From Calliopum simillimum (taxonomy: Eukaryota; Arthropoda; Insecta; Diptera; Lauxaniidae), in contig OX638369.1 of NCBI GenBank assembly GCA_951812925.1, positions 1,302,001 to 1,366,000 of the forward strand: DNA of 64,000 nucleotides, given 5' to 3'. Shown piece after piece: positions 58,123 to 64,000 of this stretch. The first letter of the stretch is position 1; each line of letters begins with the position of its first letter. A model generated the notes under the pieces. The model made no database searches and had not been told where the DNA came from. It saw only the letters and a program-made list of their open reading frames with translations. Both the position numbers and the translations under genes were made by a program.

Positions 58123-59330
58123 GGTAGGAAATAGAAAAAAAGGAAAATGCTTGTATACATGTAAGATTACGTCAAATATAGTATAATACATATGTCCAAA
58201 ATGTGACGATGATTTTATTTTTCGGTGTATTAAGAAATTTCCGCTCGATTAGATGTAGCAATGTATGTTCGTAGTAGAATTATGATAATCCCTATGCTAA
58301 CGTGTCTGAACCATATAAAGCGGTCTGATCATACTGGTAGTGCATTTGAAAAAACATCCACGATGTAAGGGAGGGATCATGTTTTCTTCCGCCATTGCTA
58401 GTTGACCTTAGATTAATCCAAACATAAAAAAAATTTCATGTACTACGGAATGATATGAAATTGCCGGTATTTTTTAGCAAATACTTATATTTTAGATTCA
58501 GTTGGACTATTGATTTCTGTGTTGTTTTTTATTTGAGCAAATGGATGGCACAAATATTCCGTTGGAATTATTTATTAACTATCAAACCGGGTTATGTGCT
58601 TGGCGGCATAGCTTAATGGCATCTTAAATGAAATGTCGTCTAGCATTCGCTTAAGACGATAGAGTTAATAAAAGCGAACAAAAATGATGCTGTGAACCAA
58701 GGGTGTCAGCGTAGAATAAAAGTGAGCCAATTTTGGCTCGCCTACAGAAACAAGAATATATCAATATTTTGCAAATCTATATATTTCTTTGTTGTTAAGA
58801 GCTTAAGACTTAGATCTTTTCTGCTCAATGAATAACTTTGTAATTCTATTAAAAGTATTATTTCCTAACATGGTTCTTTTTAAACTAGCTTTAATACATT
58901 GTAATATTTAGTTATACATCAAACCTCCTTCTGCTTCAACTAAAAGTTTAAAAACTAAATTTTTTCATCACGTCTCAAATTTCAGATAAATTGACAAATC
59001 CAAAATTACGATTTACATCAGCGCAAAAAATAGTTCAAAAATTTTTAGACGTCAGAATTTCAAAAAGAAAATGCCAAACGATGCAAAAAATATCATGAAT
59101 TTCAAAACCAAAAAAATTTAAATCGGTTCGACAGACTTCTTTTTATGCCCGTTTTATATGTAGAGAAAATATACTGAAACAACCTTTAACTACATGAGTC
59201 ATGAAATTATTACAGCTTTATTTTGATATCAAAAACTTAAGGATAGCAAACTTGGGTCCTTTTGAACGAAAAATTTCAATTCATTTTAGTTTCGAAAATG
59301 CTAACATACGACTAGAAATAATTGTATAAC
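58123..59330. other. 3' flank of the DUF4779-type gene
   Basis: The first canonical AATAAA is at 58667-58672, 545 bases after the stop. Nearer variants (ATATAAA-like at about 58313) may be used instead. The rest is unassigned. Confidence 0.4.
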
Positions 59331-59665
59331 TTTTGTATAACTGCCTGTACTTAAAGAGAATTTCCCGTATTTTTTAAAATGGGTAATTTTTATAGATTTC
59401 GTTCGATGTGCTCCTTGGGAATTTCAACTTTGCTTATAAAATTTCCTATAAGAATGGACTTTGAAAAACAGATTTTTTACATGTTCTTCAATAACTCCTA
59501 AACGGTAAATTGTGTGTGTACATATCTGGCTTATCACTAATATGGCATGAAATTCCGTATAAACAAGCCGTTTTTTTGTTTTCACCGATCATGAGATATC
59601 GCAATTTGAAAATCAACATATTAGTGTGAAAAATTTTACTACGCCTGTATACTAAACCGTATTAC
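59331..59665 (+). repeat. Family H-like repeat fragment
   Basis: TTTATAGATTTCG.TCGATGTGCT and ATTTCAACTTTGCT, then CATGAGATATCGCA, recall 12760-12850 and 13190-13220. Confidence 0.5.
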
Positions 59666-59989
59666 CTTAGGGGAGATGTGTGTACCTTGGTCCGAGTGCC
59701 GTTTGCCACTCAACAGCTGCACGTGTACGATAATGTTCTTCTATGAAATTTTCCACTAATACCGGTGACTCATATTAGTAGACTTTAGACCGTCAATCTG
59801 TATGCGTGTATAAAAAGCGACAGAAAAAGTGTTTTTTGTGTGTAAAAATTTGTTTTTGGAGTAAACTACGAAACGTTTTGTGAGAAACTTACTTGAAATA
59901 TTTCAGTTTTACAACATCAGGAAGGAAGCTTAGTTATTGTTTTAAGCTTTTAGTGTGTTTTAGATGTATTTTCATTGATATACATATGT

Positions 59990-60580
59990 TTATTTGTTTG
60001 TTTGTTTTTTTGTACTCAATATTTTTTTCTCGAAAACGGCTACAGCGATTTCAATGAAACTTGGAATAGTGTTAGATATTAGCATACAATGAAGAATGAG
60101 CTAGGTTTGAACTTTCCAAATGCTCACCAGAAGGCGTGGCACTGCCCTATATTTTAAATTTGATTTAGTCATAACTCGCAAACTATGCAAGGTATTTGAA
60201 TAAAATTTGGGGAGCGGGTACTGATTAATAATACCTTGTAACAGATAAAAAGTGGACGGGATCGAAGAAGTGGCACCCCCACTTTTCAGCCTTTGAAAAT
60301 TTTGATTCAATATTACTCGAAAACGACTCCAACAATTTTAATGAAAATTTAGGAGATGTTACCTCTGTAATTATTAATATGTGATACGCCGTTATATTGG
60401 AAAAACTCGTTGAAGGGCGTGGCACCGCCCACAAAAATATGAAACGGTATAAAAAGAAAACTAATAAAGCAAACATTCTGAAATTAACTGTGTGGTACGC
60501 AATTGCTAAAAGAGATCTCTGTTACGAAAGTGGGAGAAATATCGCCGTTGCGCGTGGAACCTCCCATACGAGCAAAAAAC
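59990..60580 (+). repeat. Dispersed repeat with CACGCC/CACCGCCC units
   Basis: Repeated units combining CTCGAAAACGRCTMCARC, ATTTYAATGAAA, and GGCGTGGCACYGCCC (about 60131, 60417) plus GTGGCACCCCC (60270) and GTGGAACCTCC (60555). It is related in style to the DINE-like repeats, but I could not place ends. Confidence 0.5.
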
Positions 60581-60639
60581 GTTAAATGCTATTTCTCGCA
60601 AATGGTACAACACATTTTGATGAAATTCGGTGCAGTTTT

Positions 60640-60912
60640 ATGCACTTTTTGACGCTGAATCGATTTTCATCAGCAGAACTGTCATTATACCTGCAGGATT
60701 TTGAAATATCCTTGCTTGAATTTGAAGAAAACGCTTTGTTCAGTCTCATAGCGTACCTACGCGAAATTCTTTTTTATTAATAGCATCGAATAGCCACACT
60801 CTTTCTTATCAAAATATCCTTTCAGATTTTTCCAATAGGACTCTTATTTTTCGAGTTTTGATTCTTTGAAGGTAAGATATTTCAGCCCCCATACAAAAGA
60901 CGAAATATTTTA
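60640..60912 (-). repeat. Element J-like fragment
   Basis: TTGACGCTGAATCGATTT, ATATCCTTGCTTGAATTTGAAG.AAACGCT and CAGCCCCCATACAAAAGACGAA match segments of element J (about 34700-36080). Confidence 0.5.
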
Positions 60913-61159
60913 GGGCATTCTATTTGAGTTTTTGATATTTTTCTATACCATTCGATTATTTCCGATTTCTTTCTTATTATTATTTTCATCGGTTTATTTA
61001 TCATTTTGAAAGCATGACTATTAGAGGTGAAAAGGTACAAGATTCAAAACAAAAAATAGCTATGAATAAAAACATCGACTAAAATAATAAGACCAGATTG
61101 TTGACCGAGCAGGGATCGGTCTCCAGGTACTATGTGTTATAACTTGAGCCGAATAAAAT

Positions 61160-61320
61160 TGGATATTTTATAAGCTACAAAATAAGCGAGTTATTTGCAA
61201 AAAGCTGCCTTTAGGCGCCATTTTTCCAATGTTGTGGCGCGAGCGGCAAAAATACGGGGTGGCAAAATTGAAATTCGGAAAGAACACATCGAAATCTATA
61301 AAAATTATACAATTTATTAT
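61160..61320 (-). repeat. Family H-like repeat fragment, inverted
   Basis: GGCGCCATTTTTCCAATG, GCGAGCG and CACATCGAAATCTATAAAA are the reverse complement of the region at about 12800-12895. Confidence 0.55.
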
Positions 61321-62940
61321 AATTTATAGAACGAAATGATTGGATTATATTGCATATTTACATTATTTATTTTTGTTAACATATTTTCGATATAAATTTT
61401 TCTTCAGGACAATTTTTCTTCAACAACAAGAATCTGCCAAAAAAGCAAAATCGAGAAACTGTCTCATGTAGGGTTTTAACATTCATTGATTTATTCGCGT
61501 TTTGCTATTTGATATGGCTTATTTGATTTACTATAGTTCATAGCAACACAATTTAATTTGCATCTTATTGGACGAAATATTTTTTGTTTTTGAATAAAAT
61601 AAGATGAAAATAAAAAAAAAAATTTAATCCGAACACATGACAGCTGAAATCTAATAGAATTATGGTGATGATGATTCCTGCCCCAAAATAGCCATATGTA
61701 CAATAGTACGGTACGACAACAGACGTACGTATATATTCGTATGTATACGATACTACGCCCAAGAGCATAATCAACAACAACAAGGACAACAACAAATAAT
61801 ATTAATATCCTACTCTCTGAATAATGAACTCAATGTTGTTGTCGTGGCTGACTTTGGATACTGAGTTTCAATGATGATGATGACGATGATGTCATAAGGA
61901 TTATCCAATGGTAACCATGACATACTCGCATTATTTGCTTGTTTGCACATTATTTACTCAGCTAACGGAACCGCAAATATATTCACATGCACACACGTAC
62001 ATATGATTGTATACATACACACATTCGGCATACACATACACAAACACATAGGATAATTATAATACACGAGTATGTTTGATCCATAAGGATATTTGGGCAG
62101 TGAGACACCATGAGGATAACAAATACTTTTGGTGGTGATTCTTGTTGTTGTTTACGACTTATTTGCACATACAGACAAAGGAAGAAAAAACACATACATA
62201 CATAAATCATAATGGCATTTGATGTTTCCTGTAGTGAAATTGTGGTTTGTAGTGATTTGTTTTGTTTTTTTTGTTATATGCTTTTTTGGTGCTGGCAAAC
62301 AAACTGGTAGAGATAGAAAGAACAGAAAGAAAAAGATAGAGGAAGAGAAGGAAGGTGGATTTCATTAACAGAGGGGGTGTTCAAGTATTCAATGAAGCCT
62401 ATGAGTTAAAAATCTAACGACAGACTGCAAATGCAATGTTTATTAAATACATTAAATAGGGTCGAAATTAAGATTTATCTAGACACCGTCTCAGGAGTTT
62501 AAAAGACTCTTAAAAACGATATCTGCACCAAACATAATACCCAACGTTGCTTTAGAAATGAAGATTATATTCTTGCAAAAATTTTGGCGGTAAAAAATCA
62601 TATATATTTTTTTTTTTGCTGAACAGAATTCGTTTTCAAAAATCAATTTGTTTACGTTTTTCAATTATAAATTCAAAATGTGTATATAAAAAAAAATGCT
62701 TGGAGTCGTTCAAAGAGTACGTGTACATTTTTTCAGAATATTTGTAACTTTTCTAGTTTTTTTTTTTGACCAATTTTTTTAAAAATTATGTAATGTATCC
62801 AATTTGCAAGAACATAATCTCTATACCTAAGCAAATCCATTCTGTGAAGAAGAAAAATTATGGGCAAAAAATATGTTGCTTTTTTTTTGCCAAAATGGGG
62901 CTTTCGGAGAAGCATTTTGCTAAAAGTGTAAATTTTTTCA
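61321..62940. other. Intergenic DNA with microsatellites
   Basis: GATGAT-type microsatellite at about 61873-61892 and CACATACA-type repeats at about 61985-62050. Short frames are low-complexity. No gene supported. Confidence 0.4.
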
Positions 62941-63334
62941 GAAATTTTGAGACATTTTATAATTTCCCAATGTGCACAAAAACGGATGAGGATCCGTTTT
63001 GAATCCATTACGAGTTCATAAAGGTATAAAAAACGTAATCTGCGGTAACGGATCCATTTCGAACCCGTAACGTACATCAAAAACGAATTCAAAACGCTTT
63101 GTTTAGATAAAAAAAAAACATTTTAAAGCGCTTATTAGCGAATAAAAAAAAATTAAATTCCGCAGTACGGGCCCGTTTCGAATCCGAAACTTATGTAAAA
63201 ACGAATTCAAAACGGATTTGCTTTTAAATATGTTAATGCTGTATATTTACAGAAAAAAACCGTTTTGATGCGCCTATTAGCAATTAAAAAATAATCAAAA
63301 GAAAAAAAAAGAAGAAAAATAAAGGGTAAAAATC

Positions 63335-63362
63335 CACCTCTGGTAGGATTCGAACCTGGGCA
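63335..63362 (-). repeat. Pol III B-box-like segment (SINE trace)
   Basis: The minus strand reads CAGGTTCGAATCCTACC, a perfect B-box GGTTCGAATCC, followed by TTTTT. There is no matching tRNA 5' half, so it is a tRNA-derived repeat remnant rather than a tRNA gene. Confidence 0.45.
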
Positions 63363-63673
63363 AATCCGTTTTGATTCCGTAAATACTTCAAATACGAACT
63401 CAAAACGGATTTGCTTTATTTAATTTTTATGATAAAAAAATATTTTTGATTTGTTTTTTTTATTGCGTATGATTTTTTGTAAACTTTTCAAACTCTGTTT
63501 GAAAAAATGTTTTTGATTCCAAATTTGAGTATATAACATTTTTTATCAAAAGAAGGGAAGAAAAACAACACAGAATACTTATAAAAAAACAACAGAAATT
63601 TGTTTAATATACAGACTTTAAATCTCAACATCAAATAAGTCTACATCAGTTAAGTAAACATCATATCGGTCAA

Positions 63674-63747
63674 TAGCCTAGTTGTCTAACGTCTCGTGTA
63701 TGAAAGAGTAATGCCCCGGGAGCCTGAGTTCGACTCCCGGCCGGGCT
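63674..63747 (+). repeat. tRNA-like Pol III promoter segment (SINE or tRNA relic)
   Basis: An A-box-like TAGCCTAGTTGTCTAACG and a B-box-like GAGTTCGACTCCCGG at normal tRNA spacing, then CCGGGCT and a long T run that would terminate Pol III. A T-arm with one mismatch can be drawn, but the 5' acceptor strand does not pair with CCGGGCT and the D stem fails, so it is not a working tRNA. Confidence 0.5.
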
Positions 63748-64000
63748 AGTAATTTTTTTTTTTTTTGTTATTTTGTTTTTTTTAATTAAAAATAAGCGCT
63801 TCACCCTGTTTTCTTTTTTTTTTTTATAAGCAGCATTAACATTATTAAAAGCGAATCCGTTTTGAAATCGTTTTTGATGTACGTTACAGGTTCGAAACGG
63901 ATCCATAAAAGAAGAAAAAACGATTTGTTTTTTTTTTAGGAATCCTTCCCGCAAACGGATCAGTAACGGATACGTAACTGATTCCGTAACGGATAAAAAG

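Larger units (their letters stand above)
62945..64000. repeat. Complex repeat cluster built on AACGGATCCGTTTTGAA
   Basis: Variants of AAAACGAATTCAAAACGGAT recur at about 63083, 63193 and 63386, with TTTCGAACCCGTAACGTACA-type blocks between them. An inverted relative lies at 63848-63905 (CCGTTTTGAAATCG, GATGTACGTTACAGGTTCGAA). The cluster runs off the window end. Confidence 0.6.

Noticed and set aside
57512..58186. 224-codon plus-strand frame
   Set aside because: Shifted frame of the same repetitive gene. It lacks the signal peptide and the family block.
57451..58191. 246-codon minus-strand frame
   Set aside because: Exact antisense of the DUF4779-type gene. Its Phe/Leu/Met-rich content is the complement of GAA/AAG/CAC codons.
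63670..63747. tRNA gene
   Set aside because: A and B boxes are present, but the acceptor and D stems do not pair, so it is a relic or SINE head.
1..64000. CRISPR array, bacterial operon or virus-like gene cluster
   Set aside because: Spliced homeobox gene, fly core promoter and eukaryotic transposons throughout. The regular repeats are transposon subrepeats or minisatellites.

Overview
This window is AT-rich, intron- and transposon-dominated eukaryotic DNA. The only clearly single-copy protein genes are a fly-type goosecoid (Gsc) homeobox gene and a Lys/His-rich secreted protein of the DUF4779 type. Protein similarity, a TATA plus TCAGT core promoter, Tc1/mariner and hAT elements, DINE-1-like repeats and CATA/GTAT microsatellites all point to a brachyceran fly, perhaps a tephritid fruit fly. 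The family placement is inference.

Layout, + strand. 1-957: upstream and 5' leader of Gsc. 958-1705, 8593-8927 and 40921-41211: the three Gsc coding exons, whose splice phases join into a 457-residue protein. The engrailed-homology repressor motif is in exon 1. The K50 homeodomain is split between exons 2 and 3 after homeodomain residue 46. Intron 1 is 6.9 kb and intron 2 is 32.0 kb. 41212-57341: intergenic DNA full of transposon remnants. 57388-58122: DUF4779-type gene with a TATA box and initiator. 58123-64000: repeats, ending in a cluster with tRNA-like Pol III boxes.

The most striking content is a set of large foldback (long-inverted-repeat) elements. Three kinds, called A, B and C here, start TAGAG or TAGGG, end CTCTA or CCCTA, have arms of hundreds of bases, carry no obvious transposase gene, and are flanked by exact 8-bp duplications: GTGTACAT, GTGTACAT, ATGTATAT and ATGTACAT. 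The ends fit the hAT terminal consensus YARNG and the duplications fit the hAT target consensus nTnnnnAn, so I infer non-autonomous hAT foldback elements with a shared RTGTAYAT target preference. One A and one B sit head to tail, sharing the central copy of a three-fold GTGTACAT. In a partial B copy elsewhere the central spacer is inverted relative to its arm.

Other elements: a Tc1-like foldback carrying two inverted DNDPKH-motif remnants, a deleted mariner with TA duplications, a hAT transposase fragment, a non-LTR retrotransposon 3' end inside a short-TIR element, several MITEs, DINE-1-like GTCY repeats with a 139-bp internal period, and a degenerate minisatellite. One 82-residue minus-strand reading frame inside Gsc intron 2 looks protein-like, but I do not recognise it.
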